From Pandoraea sp. (lineage in GTDB: Bacteria; Pseudomonadota; Gammaproteobacteria; Burkholderiales; Burkholderiaceae): 64,000 nucleotides of DNA. The notes beneath the pieces are model-generated. The model saw nothing but the letters and a program-made list of their open reading frames with translations, made no database searches and was not told the origin of the DNA. Positions 48,675-58,692 of this stretch are shown here, in pieces. The position numbers were made by a program, and so were the translations under genes. The stretch covers positions 20,012-84,011 of the forward strand of contig JARLJF010000071.1 in the NCBI GenBank assembly GCA_031291335.1. Reading direction: 5' to 3'. Within the stretch, counting starts at the first letter, position 1. Every line of letters begins with the position of its first letter.

Positions 48675-49664
48675 TTACTTCGCTGCGCCTTGTCTCTGAT
48701 TGGCGAGGGCTGCACGCAAGCGGGCAGGGGAGTCGGTCATCACGGCGTCGAAACCGAGTTGCGACGCCGCTTCGAAGTCTTGTGGCGTCTCCACGCCGAA
48801 GGCGACGAGATGCACGTCGCCGCGCGACTTGAAACACTGCACGGCGGCCGGCGTCCACCAGTTCGCGACGACCTTCGAGATGCCTTCGCCTAGCGTGAAG
48901 CGCTCCACCACTTCCACCTGTCGATGGAATTCGATGCCGGCCCACGTGCCGGGGGCGGGCGGCGTGGCGCATTGACCGGCGAGGGCGGCGGCCACAAGGC
49001 GGTTGCGGGTGGCGTCGCGCGACTCGAACAGTTGTGCCTGGGGGCGGCGAGCGCGCATGCGATCGGTCGCTTCAGCTTCCGTCGAATAGAGGCGCACGCG
49101 CGACCAGGCGTTCGTTTCGTCGAGCACCTTGATGACGGCTTCGACGAGCGGCGCGGCAGGCGTTTGCTTCATGTCGAGCAGTACGGGCACGTTGGCGGGG
49201 ACGGCGGCGAGCGCTTCACGCAATGTGGGAATCGACAGCGGATGGTCGCGGTACGGATAGACGGTCTGCCCGTCGGCACCCTTGCGCGAGAATGCATAGC
49301 CCGCGTTGAGCTTGTGCACGTCGGCGTAGTCGACATCGGCGAGCTTGCCGCGGCCGTCCGTCAGCGCGGAAAGGTCGGCGGGGCGGTACATCACCGCAAC
49401 GCCATCGCGCGTGACCTGCACGGTCATCCACAGCGCCTGCGCGCCGTTCTGCAACGCGTTGGTGAAGGCCTGCACCGTGTTCTCGGGGGTATCGCCAGTG
49501 CCGCCGCGATGCGCGACGATCAGCGGGGCCGCACCGGCCGCGGTCGGCGTCAGCGCGCCGAAGGTGCAGGCAAGCGCGGCGATGCTTGCGGCGGCCATAC
49601 GCGTCCACGCGGGCGTGGCCGATGCGGCGAAGGTACGGCGGGAATGGGGGGCGGCGGAGTGCAT
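48675..49664 (-). CDS. GDPD-fold periplasmic protein lacking canonical catalytic residues
   Basis: 329-residue exported protein of the glycerophosphodiester phosphodiesterase fold. Signal peptide near MAAASIAALACTFGALTPTA, then PLIVAHRGGTGDTPENTVQA, which has the first histidine and the PENT motif. However the metal-binding E-x-D of classical enzymes (E-F-D in UgpQ) is replaced by WMT (residues 79-81) and the catalytic H-D by YRP (93-95). The rest of the TIM barrel looks intact. It may use another substrate or be non-hydrolytic. It follows the DeoR gene by 43 bases and may be cotranscribed. Confidence 0.85.
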   Translation of the reverse strand: MHSAAPHSRRTFAASATPAWTRMAAASIAALACTFGALTPTAAGAAPLIVAHRGGTGDTPENTVQAFTNALQNGAQALWMTVQVTRDGVAVMYRPADLSALTDGRGKLADVDYADVHKLNAGYAFSRKGADGQTVYPYRDHPLSIPTLREALAAVPANVPVLLDMKQTPAAPLVEAVIKVLDETNAWSRVRLYSTEAEATDRMRARRPQAQLFESRDATRNRLVAAALAGQCATPPAPGTWAGIEFHRQVEVVERFTLGEGISKVVANWWTPAAVQCFKSRGDVHLVAFGVETPQDFEAASQLGFDAVMTDSPARLRAALANQRQGAAK

Positions 49665-49707
49665 GACGGGCGGTCTCGGGGCGAAAGAGTGAGCGATCGG
49701 TGTCGGG

Positions 49708-50481
49708 TCAGACGGTGAGAATCTCGGGCGATGCAGGTGAAGCGGGCAATGACTGCAGGTGCTCGCGCAACGGGTCGGGCAGTGGGCCGTCGGTGATGAC
49801 GAGATTCTGTTCGTCGAGCTGACCGCCTCGCACGCTGGGCTTGCGCGTGAACTTGTAGGTGTCGGCCACGAGAATGCGATATCGACTGGCATCGCGTAGT
49901 GCTTCGCGCGAAGCGGCTTCCTGGCGGTCGTAGTCGAGCAGCGTGCCGTCGTCATCGACGCCGCCAACGCTATACACGCCGATATCGGCGCGATAGGCGC
50001 GGAACAGGCGATCGGCTTCGTCCCCGAGAATCTCCGGGTTGGGCGAGCGCAGTTCGCCGCCGGGCACGATCACGCGGTGTTCCGGGTTGCTTGCCAGCAC
50101 CAGCGCGGCACGAAGATTGTTGGTGATGACGCACAGACGCTTGCGGTGCACGAGCGCGACGGCGACCTGTTCGGGCGTGGTGCCGATGCCGAGCAGAACG
50201 GTGGCGCCGTCGGGGATACGGTCGGCCGCCGCGTGACCGATGCGCAGTTTGCCTTCGAGGTTACGCACGCGTCGCACTTCGTACGGCTGGTTCGGTCCCG
50301 GCGTGAGCAAACGCGCGCCGCCGTGGTAGCGGCGCAGCACGTTGACGTCGCACAGCGTGTTGACGTCGCGGCGAATCGTCTGGGTGGCCACGCCGAAGTG
50401 ATCGGCGAGCGCATCGACACTCATTTCACCATGCTGGCGAAACAGGGCAACGATGCGGGTCTGGCGTTCGGAAAGGTCCAT
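49708..50481 (-). CDS. DeoR-family (GlpR-like) repressor
   Basis: 257-residue sugar-phosphate-responsive repressor. N-terminal helix-turn-helix (ERQTRIVALFRQHGEMSVDA; HFGVATQTIRRDVNTL) and the C-terminal DeoRC sensor (ILGDEADRLF; DIGVYSVGGVDDDGTLLDYD; ILVADTYKF) are typical. GlpR relatives sense glycerol-3-phosphate, which suits the GDPD-like protein encoded next. A palindrome at 50563-50578, about 80 bases before its start, is a likely operator. Confidence 0.9.
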   Translation of the reverse strand: MDLSERQTRIVALFRQHGEMSVDALADHFGVATQTIRRDVNTLCDVNVLRRYHGGARLLTPGPNQPYEVRRVRNLEGKLRIGHAAADRIPDGATVLLGIGTTPEQVAVALVHRKRLCVITNNLRAALVLASNPEHRVIVPGGELRSPNPEILGDEADRLFRAYRADIGVYSVGGVDDDGTLLDYDRQEAASREALRDASRYRILVADTYKFTRKPSVRGGQLDEQNLVITDGPLPDPLREHLQSLPASPASPEILTV

Positions 50482-50562
50482 CGGGCGGTCGTGTCGTGCA
50501 CATTCGTTCTGGAATGGGCGCCACTTTGACAGCCAAGCGTGACATTCAAATGACGATGCTAA

Positions 50563-50578
50563 ATGTTCAAATGAACAT
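50563..50578. promoter_or_regulatory. ATGTTCA-AA-TGAACAT operator candidate
   Basis: A perfect 7-2-7 palindrome between the DeoR and Lrp genes. The ATGTTC...GAACAT arms resemble the E. coli GlpR consensus. It probably mediates autoregulation of the DeoR/GDPD-like pair. Confidence 0.55.
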
Positions 50579-50583
50579 AACGG

Positions 50584-51069
50584 TCAACGCGCAGCGTTCG
50601 GACGAATGCGTGCGTTGGCCTCGAATTTCGCGCGACGGGTTGAAAAGAACGTGCGTACGTTACGAATGTTCGCAGCGTTTTTGAACAGCCGGCGCGCAAG
50701 TTCGTCGTATTCCGCCATGTCGCGGACTTCCGCAATGACCACGAAGTCGGGGCCTGGCGACACGCGGTAGCACTGAGTTACGACGGGCTCCGCACAGATA
50801 TACGACTCGAAGGTGTCGAAATCCTCGGCGGTTTGCCGGTCGAGACTCACTTCCACAATGGCGGTCAGCGTTGGCCCGAGTTTCGACGGGTCGATGATGG
50901 CGATCTGGCGTGCGATCACACCCGCTTCGCTGAGCGCGCGCACCCGGCGCAGGCAGGTCGGGGCGGACGCGTGGACACGTCGAGACAGTTCAAGGTTCGA
51001 AATGGATGAGTCGGCTTGCAGTGCGTTCAGGATTCGCAAGTCAAGATCGTCCAATGTGAGGCTGGCCAT
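50584..51069 (-). CDS. Lrp/AsnC-family regulator divergent from glmS
   Basis: 161-residue feast/famine regulator. The helix-turn-helix (LDDLDLRILNALQADSSISN-LELSRRVHASAPTCLRRVRAL) and the RAM ligand domain (TAIVEVSLDRQT; PGPDFVVIAEVRDMAEYDEL) are clear. An ATG at 51111 would add 14 residues, but that codon forms part of a palindrome that looks like the operator, so ATG 51069 is preferred. Divergent from glmS across repeated GTGAA elements, it probably controls both. Confidence 0.9.
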   Translation of the reverse strand: MASLTLDDLDLRILNALQADSSISNLELSRRVHASAPTCLRRVRALSEAGVIARQIAIIDPSKLGPTLTAIVEVSLDRQTAEDFDTFESYICAEPVVTQCYRVSPGPDFVVIAEVRDMAEYDELARRLFKNAANIRNVRTFFSTRRAKFEANARIRPNAAR

Positions 51070-51094
51070 GAAATCTCCAACGGCAGGTTTCGGC

Positions 51095-51140
51095 GTGAAA
51101 TTAAATTTCACATGAATTCATATGTGAATTTATATTTCAC
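51095..51140. promoter_or_regulatory. Tandem Lrp-type operator elements between lrp and glmS
   Basis: GTGAAATTAAATTTCAC (51095-51111) is a perfect 7-3-7 palindrome; GTGAATTTATATTTCAC (51124-51140) is a near copy 29 bases away, almost three helical turns. An intervening ATGAATTCATATGTGAA adds a third half-site. Evenly phased sites are usual for Lrp octamers. Confidence 0.6.
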
Positions 51141-51227
51141 TTTATTGTGAATATTGAATCTTAATTTCAACTAGACGACTCTACCATCGCTTCACTGATT
51201 TGCAGCGAATCATTTCGGAGAGGCGTT

Positions 51228-53057
51228 ATGTGTGGAATCATCGGCGCGGTCGCGCAACGGGACATCATCCCCAATCTCGTCGACGGTCTGAAGCGTCTGG
51301 AGTATCGCGGCTACGACTCGTGTGGCGTAGCGTTGTATCGAGACCGGGCGTTGGTGCGTGCGCGCAGCGTCGAGCGTGTGGCGAATCTTCAGGACGAAAT
51401 CAGCCGAACGGGGCTGACGGGTTACACCGGGATCGCGCACACCCGCTGGGCGACACATGGCAAGCCGATCACCGATAACGCCCATCCGCACTTTTCACCG
51501 AGCGCAGACGCACCGCGTATCGCGCTGTCGCACAACGGCATCATCGAGAATCACGACGAATTGCGTGCGACGCTGGAGACGCATGGTTACCGCTTTGCGA
51601 GCCAGACCGACAGTGAAGTCATCGCCCATCTGATCGACCATCTTTACGACGGTGATCTGTTCGAAGCGGTGAAGGCGGCTGTGGCCCAATTGCGCGGCAG
51701 CTACGCCATCGCGGTGATTTGCCGTGACGAACCGCATCGCCTGATCGGCGCGCGCGACGGCATGCCGCTGATCATCGGTGTGGGGGAGGGGGAGAGCTTT
51801 ATCGCGTCGGATGCGATTGCGCTGGCAAACGTCACCGACCAGATCGTGTATCTGGAGAACGGCGACGTGGCCGACGTGCAGCTTCATCGCTATTGGGTGG
51901 TCGATGCGCAGGGGCAGCGCGTTGAACGCCCGGTCAATCAGGTCGCCGCGCATAGCGGGGCGGCTGATCTCGGGCCGTATCGCTATTACATGCAGAAGGA
52001 GATCTTCGAGCAGCCGCGCGCGGTGGCAGACACTTTGCAGGATGTCACGTCGATCATGCCGGAGCTATTTGGCGACAACGCGTGGCGGGTCTTCAATGCG
52101 GTGGACTCGGTGCTCCTGCTCGCCTGTGGCGGCAGCTATCACGCGGCGTTGACGGCGAAGTACTGGATCGAGAGTCTTGCGCAGTTGCCGGTGAACGTGG
52201 AAATCGCCAGCGAGTACCGCTATCGCGACAGCGTGGCCAATCCCAAGACACTGGTCGTCGCCGTCTCGCAAAGTGGCGAGACCGCCGATGTACTCGGGGC
52301 TGTGCACGTCGCGAAGCAACGGGGGATGAGCCATACGCTGGCAATCTGCAACGTAGCGACGAGTGCGTTGGCGCGGGAATGTGCGCTGACGTTCTTCACG
52401 CGAGCGGGAGTCGAGATCGGTGTGGCGTCGACGAAAGCATTCACCACGCAACTTGTTGCACTCTTCCTTCTGGCGCTGACGCTCGCCCAAACCCGGCAAC
52501 GTTTGTCGGACGACGACGAGCAGCAGCATCTGCGCGCGTTGCGGCACCTGCCGGACGCCATCGCGAAGGTGCTGGCGCTGGAGCCGCAGATCATTGCGTG
52601 GGCGGAGCAATTGACGCGACGCCAGGACATCCTGTTTCTCGGGCGCGGCCTGCACTATCCGGTCGCGATGGAGGGCGCGCTGAAGATGAAGGAGATTTCG
52701 TACATCCACGCAGAAGCGTATCCGGCGGGCGAACTCAAGCACGGGCCGCTTGCTCTGGTGAGTGATGAAATGCCGGTCGTGGCAGTGGCGCCGAACGATC
52801 GTCTGCTCGAGAAACTGAAGTCGAACATGCATGAGGTCAGCGCGCGAAACGGCAAGCTCTACGTGTTCGCTGACAGCGACTGCGGCTTGTCGCCCGGCGC
52901 GGATATCGACGTGATTCGGCTCAATGAGCACTACGGTCTGCTGTCGCCCATTCTCCACACGATTCCGATGCAACTGCTCGCGTATCACGCGGCTGTCGCC
53001 AGAGGGACGGATGTCGACAAGCCGAGAAATCTGGCGAAATCGGTGACGGTGGAGTAG
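51228..53057 (+). CDS. glmS: Glutamine-fructose-6-phosphate aminotransferase (isomerizing)
   Basis: 609-residue cytosolic enzyme making glucosamine-6-phosphate from fructose-6-phosphate and glutamine. The catalytic Cys2 follows the start ([12 protein letters not shown]); the glutaminase domain has [14 protein letters not shown] and [15 protein letters not shown], and two SIS domains follow ([38 protein letters not shown]). The ending [18 protein letters not shown] is exact for GlmS. It is divergent from an Lrp gene, unlike the usual glmU-glmS layout, so it may be a second, amino-acid-regulated copy. Confidence 0.95.
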   Translation: MCGIIGAVAQRDIIPNLVDGLKRLEYRGYDSCGVALYRDRALVRARSVERVANLQDEISRTGLTGYTGIAHTRWATHGKPITDNAHPHFSPSADAPRIALSHNGIIENHDELRATLETHGYRFASQTDSEVIAHLIDHLYDGDLFEAVKAAVAQLRGSYAIAVICRDEPHRLIGARDGMPLIIGVGEGESFIASDAIALANVTDQIVYLENGDVADVQLHRYWVVDAQGQRVERPVNQVAAHSGAADLGPYRYYMQKEIFEQPRAVADTLQDVTSIMPELFGDNAWRVFNAVDSVLLLACGGSYHAALTAKYWIESLAQLPVNVEIASEYRYRDSVANPKTLVVAVSQSGETADVLGAVHVAKQRGMSHTLAICNVATSALARECALTFFTRAGVEIGVASTKAFTTQLVALFLLALTLAQTRQRLSDDDEQQHLRALRHLPDAIAKVLALEPQIIAWAEQLTRRQDILFLGRGLHYPVAMEGALKMKEISYIHAEAYPAGELKHGPLALVSDEMPVVAVAPNDRLLEKLKSNMHEVSARNGKLYVFADSDCGLSPGADIDVIRLNEHYGLLSPILHTIPMQLLAYHAAVARGTDVDKPRNLAKSVTVE

Positions 53058-53060
53058 ACG

Positions 53061-54731
53061 TCAGGCGTTCCCGGCCGGCGCGTCGCAGACGTCCACACGG
53101 ATTCTCCCCTCTTCGACACGGATCAGCCGGTCTGCGCGCGCGAAGTAGCGGTCGTCGTGGGACACGACAATCAATGTCATGCCAACGCGTTTGAGTTCCG
53201 GCAGGATCTCGTCATAGAAGACGCGTCTGAACGTCGGGTCCTGATCGGCCGCCCATTCGTCGAGTACGAGAATCGGCCGGCGTTCCAGATAGGCCTGAAT
53301 CAGCGCCAGTCGCTTGCGCTGACCTGTGGACAGGTCGGTGACCGTGAATCGTCCCTCTCGCACATCGACCTTGTGGGCGATAGCGAAGCGCTCGAGAAAG
53401 TGACGGGCTTCGTCATCGAGCCCTGGCGCGCCAGGCGGCAGCGTATCGAACAGGTGATAGTCGGAGAACACGGTCGAGAACAATTGGCGATACGCATCGA
53501 TCCGGTCGGCAGGCACCAGTTCGCCGTTCAGGCAGATGTCGCCGCCCGTTGGCGCGTACAAGCCAAGCAGCACCTTGAGCAGCGTTGTCTTGCCGCTGCC
53601 ATTCTCTCCCACGATAAATACCGTTTCGCCGCGCGTCACCGTCAAATCGATCGGCCCCAGCGCGAATTGCGACGCTTCCCTATCCGTCGAGTGGTCCGCA
53701 TCCGACAGCACTGCGTCGTCACCGTCGTCGAAGCGATAGGTGGCCGCGCGCAGACCGATCGATCGAAAGTCATCGGGCATGACGGGCTCGCCGTGCGAGA
53801 GCATCGCGGGCTCGGGACTGGCGAAGCGCGCAGCCAGCGCCTTGATCCTCCCGAGTGATATCTGCGCGCGCCCGATCGAGGGAAGTGCATTGACGATCTC
53901 CTGAATCGGCCCCTTCATGTAGAGCAGCACCAGTACAAAGGCCGTCACGCTTGCGCGGTCGGTGCCGTCCATGGCGACCAGAATGAGGCCGACCACGGCG
54001 AAATACAGTAACGAGCCGAAGGCGTTGGCGCTCACGAATACGTTCGCGGCACGAATCCGGTAACGCAGAATCTCATCGATCATCGCGCCGAGTTCCGACG
54101 AGAAGAGTCGCTGACGACGCGGCGCGTTAAGCCGCAACTCCTTGGCCCCGTCGGTCATCGCGCGATAGTGCGACTGCAACGTGTCTTCCGACGCGCGTGC
54201 CACGCTGAAGCGCCTCATGCCGATCCGGCGTGCGCGTGCCTGCACAAAGGTGCCGAGGGCGAGCGCGGCGATGGCGACGAGCAGCCAGCGCGGCGAGAGA
54301 TACGCCAGGTAGGCGAGACAGCCGAAGAGCGTTGCCACGGCAATCGCCAGGCTCGAAAACAGAAAGGCAAACGCACTGATCGTGTCGATGTCCTGATTCA
54401 GCGCGACGCTCAACCGATGGGCGCGCCATGACTCGATACGGGCAAGCGGTGCACTGATGATGCGAGCGGTCAGCTCGCGTCGGAGATTTGCGATGACACG
54501 TTGACCGACGACATTGTTGAAGATGTCGGACAGGATCTCTCCGCTCAGGGTGAGCACACACAAGCCAGCGAAGGCAGCCCACAGTCGCGGGCTTGCAAAT
54601 CCGTCGTGCAGCGCATGATTGGTGAGCGCAAGCAACGCTGCGGTTGCCAGGCCGCTCATCGCGCCCATCGACGTTGCGAAGAGCGAGAGCGGCCAAAGAC
54701 GACGTAGCAGAGACCATAAAGAGAAGGACAT
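53061..54731 (-). CDS. PvdE/OrbE-type cyclic-peptide ABC exporter, second copy
   Basis: 556-residue fused transporter homologous to the protein at 15627-17285. The membrane domain (residues 1-300) contains MTDGAKELRLNAPRRQRLFS, matching FDGAKELKLHRARRDAF in the first copy; the ATPase domain has Walker A GENGSGKTT, signature LSTGQRKR and Walker B VLDEWAADQDP. Start ATG 54731. It is the last gene of the second siderophore cassette. Presumed to move a peptide siderophore or precursor across the inner membrane. Confidence 0.9.
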   Translation of the reverse strand: MSFSLWSLLRRLWPLSLFATSMGAMSGLATAALLALTNHALHDGFASPRLWAAFAGLCVLTLSGEILSDIFNNVVGQRVIANLRRELTARIISAPLARIESWRAHRLSVALNQDIDTISAFAFLFSSLAIAVATLFGCLAYLAYLSPRWLLVAIAALALGTFVQARARRIGMRRFSVARASEDTLQSHYRAMTDGAKELRLNAPRRQRLFSSELGAMIDEILRYRIRAANVFVSANAFGSLLYFAVVGLILVAMDGTDRASVTAFVLVLLYMKGPIQEIVNALPSIGRAQISLGRIKALAARFASPEPAMLSHGEPVMPDDFRSIGLRAATYRFDDGDDAVLSDADHSTDREASQFALGPIDLTVTRGETVFIVGENGSGKTTLLKVLLGLYAPTGGDICLNGELVPADRIDAYRQLFSTVFSDYHLFDTLPPGAPGLDDEARHFLERFAIAHKVDVREGRFTVTDLSTGQRKRLALIQAYLERRPILVLDEWAADQDPTFRRVFYDEILPELKRVGMTLIVVSHDDRYFARADRLIRVEEGRIRVDVCDAPAGNA

Positions 54732-54804
54732 CGGGGGCGGGCTCCTTGTCGGATGTATGAATTGGGCCGATGAGTATTGTGGGGCGGGGGTCTTGCCGGA
54801 CGAC

Positions 54805-56826
54805 CTACATACGCGGTCGTCGTGCGAGCAGCCACAACAGATAGGGCGCACAGATCGCGGTCGCGATCAGACCGGCAGGCAATTCGCGTGGCAGGAAGAG
54901 GGTGCGTCCGAGCCAGTCGGCCAACACCATAGCAATCGCACCCAGTAACGCCGATAGTGCGATCTGTCCGCCCGGACGGCGAGCGCCAAGCATGCGCGCA
55001 CAGTGCGGCATGGTCAGTCCGACGAACGACAGCGGGCCTGTCACTAACGTGGCAAGTCCGGTGAGTGCCGCGACGAGCAATAGCAAGGCGCCACGCGCAG
55101 CACCGGTGCGTACGCCCAGCGAACGCGCCATCGGTTCGCCCAATGGCAGCACGGTCAGCCATCGCAGCGTGAACACGGCGAGCGAGCTGAGCACTACGAC
55201 ACCGATGACGGCGAGCCAGGCGTCGTCTCCTGTGACCGCATAGGTGGAACCGCCCAGCCAGGCGAGCAATGCCGCGGCACGATCCCCACCGCCGGCTATC
55301 GCGATACCCAGCAGCGCCTGGCTCAGCGCGCCGAGAGCCACGCCGATCAAGACGACCCGCGTCGGCTCGAAACGAGAGCGACGCGCGAGGTAGGCGACCG
55401 CCGTTAACGCCGAGGCAGCGCCGATCACGCACGCGATGGCGCGGGTCGCGTGCGTCGCCTCCGGCAGACCGACCACGCAGACGAGCAGACCCAGCGCGGC
55501 GCCAGCACTTACGCCGGTGAGATCGGGGCTCGCCATTGGATTGGCGGTGACTCGTTGCATGAGCGTGCCCGCGACGGCCAGCATCGCACCGGCGGCCAGT
55601 GCCGCGAACATGCGCGGCAAGCGCCAGGGTGCAAGCTGTGAGATAGCGTCGAGCGAATCGATCCGCCAGCCTATAGGCGCGCGCCCTACGAACGTCGCTG
55701 CCAGACATGCCATGGCCAATAGCGCCAGCGCCAACAGCATGCGCCGACGCAGCCGACGTGTGGCAATCTTCACTACGTCATGCCCGCTATCCGCAGGCAC
55801 TTCGAGTCGATGAGGCAGGCGCGCGAGCAGCACGAGCATGACGGGCGCGCCAAACAGCGCCGTGGCGGCGCCGGCAGGGATCAAATCGCCGAGTCCACCC
55901 ACGAAGCGTTGCACGACCTGATCGGTGAGCCACAGCAGTAGCGCGCCGGCCGCCACCGAGCCAGCCACACGTGCGCGCAGGCGGCGCGCGCCGCACAAGC
56001 GAGCGAGCGCCGGCGCAGCCAGACCGACAAATCCGATCACGCCAACGTGCGCGACGACAGCGCCAGCCAGCGCGACCGCCAGCGTCAGCACCACCAGCCG
56101 CACCAACCGTACGGGCATCCCCAGGCTGCGCGCTTGCGTGTCGCCGAGTTCGAACAGGGTGAGCGGATGCAGCAGCGTTGTTGCACAAGCCGCCCCCGCC
56201 AGTAACCAGACCGCGAGCGGGCCGCAGTCGTGCCAGTCCTGCTGGGCGAGCGCCCCGCCGCCCCAGATGAAGATGCCGCGCAGATACGGCGCATGAAACA
56301 GTTGCAGGGCAACGCCGATCGCACCGCAATAGAGCGACACGACGAGGCCAGCCACCGCAACCGTCACGGGCGTCAGGCCGCTGCGCCACGACACGCCGAA
56401 CACGAGGACTGCGGCAACGCCCGCGCCGATGAGAGCGAGCGATGTCTGTCCCATCGCACCGGCAGCGGCGGGAAACGCAATTGCGCCTAACGTCAGGGCG
56501 AGTTGCGCGCCTGCCGATACCCCTAGCGTCATCGGCTCGGCCAACGGGTTGCGCAATACCTGTTGGAACAGCACCCCGGACAGCCCCAGAATGGCGCCGC
56601 ACAGCACACTCACGCATAGCCGGGGCAGCCAACTGTCCTGCGCGAGCAGAATCGCGAAGTCATGCTGATCACGGAATTCGAGGAGTTGCGGCCACGCATG
56701 CCACGGCAGCCACGTTGCGAGATTCGCCGCCGACAGTGCAAGCGCCAACGCCAGCAGTCCCGCAACGGCGACAGGACCCCAATGGCGATTTGCCCGGCCC
56801 GGTATCTGACAAGCGGTCACGCTCAT
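54805..56826 (-). CDS. Double-length ferric-siderophore ABC permease (FhuB/OrbD-like), second copy
   Basis: 673-residue inner-membrane permease of two fused FecCD halves: FQQVLRNPLAEPMTLGVSAG in the first, LMQRVTANPMASPDLTGVSA in the second, with GFVGLAAPALARL and SFVGLTMPHCARM as coupling loops. The start ATG 56826 overlaps the binding-protein stop by four bases. Same family as 13502-15586 but clearly diverged. Confidence 0.93.
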   Translation of the reverse strand: MSVTACQIPGRANRHWGPVAVAGLLALALALSAANLATWLPWHAWPQLLEFRDQHDFAILLAQDSWLPRLCVSVLCGAILGLSGVLFQQVLRNPLAEPMTLGVSAGAQLALTLGAIAFPAAAGAMGQTSLALIGAGVAAVLVFGVSWRSGLTPVTVAVAGLVVSLYCGAIGVALQLFHAPYLRGIFIWGGGALAQQDWHDCGPLAVWLLAGAACATTLLHPLTLFELGDTQARSLGMPVRLVRLVVLTLAVALAGAVVAHVGVIGFVGLAAPALARLCGARRLRARVAGSVAAGALLLWLTDQVVQRFVGGLGDLIPAGAATALFGAPVMLVLLARLPHRLEVPADSGHDVVKIATRRLRRRMLLALALLAMACLAATFVGRAPIGWRIDSLDAISQLAPWRLPRMFAALAAGAMLAVAGTLMQRVTANPMASPDLTGVSAGAALGLLVCVVGLPEATHATRAIACVIGAASALTAVAYLARRSRFEPTRVVLIGVALGALSQALLGIAIAGGGDRAAALLAWLGGSTYAVTGDDAWLAVIGVVVLSSLAVFTLRWLTVLPLGEPMARSLGVRTGAARGALLLLVAALTGLATLVTGPLSFVGLTMPHCARMLGARRPGGQIALSALLGAIAMVLADWLGRTLFLPRELPAGLIATAICAPYLLWLLARRPRM

Positions 56827-57845
56827 ACCGGTCTCCAGCCCACGTTGGCGTCGCCGAGCAGGCGCTCGGTGAGCACGCTGGCGAAGCGCGCCGCCGATGG
56901 CAACATGCCGAAGCCCCAGAACGGCGCAAGTGGGGCGACACGTCCCGCATTTGCGGCCGGCAGCGCATGCCATAACCGGTTGTCGTGCATCATTTGCCGC
57001 GCGGCATCAGGTAACGGCTCGAAATAGAGCAGTCCCGCATCGGGGGCCGTGCGCAATGCGTCGAGACCGCCCACGCCGATGCCCCAATAGTCGGTGGCGC
57101 CTTGCCAGGCATTCGGAACGTTCAGTGTCGTCATCACATCGTTGAACAAGCTGCGCACGCCATACAGGCCGAGATGGCGTGCGTCGAAAAATTGCACGAC
57201 ATACATGGCGCGAGCGACACGGTTGCGTTCGCGCGCAAATGCTTTCAAGCGTGTTGTGCACTCGGCCAATGTCGCGTGGGTACGAGCGATCAGCGCCTCG
57301 GCCGCTTGGGGTTGCTGGCACAGATCGCCGAGTGCGCGCGTGACCTCCTCGGCGCGGCGATAGGGGGCGCCGGCATCCGTGTACACCGCAAATGCATGTA
57401 CGGGAGCGATACGGGAGAGCAGATCGCGCTGCGACATCTGACTGGAATTGATCAGGATGAGGTCGGGCGACAACGCTGCCAGCCATTCGAGACTCGGGGC
57501 CAGTCGCAGGCCGACGTCGGGAACACCTGCGGGCAACTGTGGCGTCACCACCGCCGCCTGATATGCCGCCACTTCGGCCACGCCCACCGGCGTGATACCC
57601 ATAGCGACCAGCGTCTCGGTCAGCCCCCAGTCGAGCACCACGATGCGGGGCGTGCGAGGTCTGCGTGTGGCGGATGCGGGTGAGGCGCCTGCCGACGATA
57701 ACGGCAACGACGGTGATACCGTGCCCTGTCCGGACGCGATGGACGGCAACCCGCCGAGATTCGCCAGTACGCCCAGTGCCAGCGGCGTATTCCGCAGGAA
57801 TCGTCTTCGGTTCATGCCGGGTTTGTCTTTTTCGTTCCGATTCAT
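56823..57845 (-). CDS. Ferric-siderophore periplasmic binding protein (FhuD/OrbB-like), second copy
   Basis: 340-residue binding protein with a clear twin-arginine signal (MNRRRFLRNTPLALGVLANL, starting at residue 11). RIVVLDWGLTETLVAMGITP and LSPDLILINSSQMSQRDLLS are the FhuD-type motifs. The ATG at 57845 overlaps the upstream ATPase stop; an in-frame ATG at 57815 directly before the Tat motif is an equally good start. Delivers ferric siderophore to the permease encoded next. Confidence 0.9.
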   Translation of the reverse strand: MNRNEKDKPGMNRRRFLRNTPLALGVLANLGGLPSIASGQGTVSPSLPLSSAGASPASATRRPRTPRIVVLDWGLTETLVAMGITPVGVAEVAAYQAAVVTPQLPAGVPDVGLRLAPSLEWLAALSPDLILINSSQMSQRDLLSRIAPVHAFAVYTDAGAPYRRAEEVTRALGDLCQQPQAAEALIARTHATLAECTTRLKAFARERNRVARAMYVVQFFDARHLGLYGVRSLFNDVMTTLNVPNAWQGATDYWGIGVGGLDALRTAPDAGLLYFEPLPDAARQMMHDNRLWHALPAANAGRVAPLAPFWGFGMLPSAARFASVLTERLLGDANVGWRPV

Positions 57846-58630
57846 CAGCGTGCAACGGCCATGCGGTGTCCATCGGTCGGATGCGCCAGAATGGCCATCG
57901 GCACGCCATAAACCGCTTCGAGCGTCTGGTCTGTCATCAATTCGTCGGGCGTGCCGCTGGTAAAGAGATGGCCACCGCGCAGTGCGACGATCTCGTCGCA
58001 GAAGCGGGCGGCCAGATTGACGTCGTGCAGCACGATGACCACAGCAACCTCATGTGCATCGGTGAGTTCGCGCAACAGTCCGAGCACTTCGAGCTGATGA
58101 CCGATGTCGAGCGCCGACGTCGGTTCGTCCAGCAGCAGGCAGCGAGCGCGCTGCGCCACGAGCATGGCGAGCCAGCATCGCTGCCGCTCGCCGCCCGAGA
58201 GGTGTGCAACTAGCTCACCTGCCATGGGCGTCACGCCGGTCAGCGCCATCGCGTCGCGCACGGCGGCTCGGTCCTCGCTGCCGAGGCGACCGAGCGCGCC
58301 ATGCCACGGGTACCGGCCCATCGCAACAAGCTCCTCCACCGTCATGCCGTCGCCCGCAGGTAACTGTTGCGGCAGATAGGCGACTGCGCGTGCGAACTCA
58401 CGCACGCCCCACGCCGACAACGGACGGCCGTGCATCGCAATGACCCCGCTGCTCGGTGTCAACTGGCGCGCGAGCAGCTTCAGCAGGGTACTTTTGCCCG
58501 AGCCGTTATGACCGATCAGCGCGGTCATGCACCCTTCGCTGAAGGTTGCCGATGTCGGGTGCAGCAGCGTGCGTCCCGGCACGGTAAAGCTGGCATCCGT
58601 GAGATAAAACAGGGCGTTGCGAGTCGTCAT
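57845..58630 (-). CDS. Ferric-siderophore ABC ATPase (FhuC/OrbC-like), second copy
   Basis: 261-residue ATPase: Walker A GHNGSGKST (residues 40-48), AYLPQQ Q-loop, YPWHGALGRL, signature LSGGERQ (144-150), Walker B LLLDEP (165-170), switch histidine in VIVLHDVNLAARFCDE. In this cassette it comes directly after the receptor, unlike the first cassette where it is last. ATG 58630 is preferred; an in-frame ATG at 58657 is possible. Confidence 0.92.
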   Translation of the reverse strand: MTTRNALFYLTDASFTVPGRTLLHPTSATFSEGCMTALIGHNGSGKSTLLKLLARQLTPSSGVIAMHGRPLSAWGVREFARAVAYLPQQLPAGDGMTVEELVAMGRYPWHGALGRLGSEDRAAVRDAMALTGVTPMAGELVAHLSGGERQRCWLAMLVAQRARCLLLDEPTSALDIGHQLEVLGLLRELTDAHEVAVVIVLHDVNLAARFCDEIVALRGGHLFTSGTPDELMTDQTLEAVYGVPMAILAHPTDGHRMAVAR

Positions 58631-58692
58631 GTCGTGGCTGGGGCGGCGTGAGTGCATCCGTGGTTTCCGCGATGGCGTGCGATTGCGTTCGA

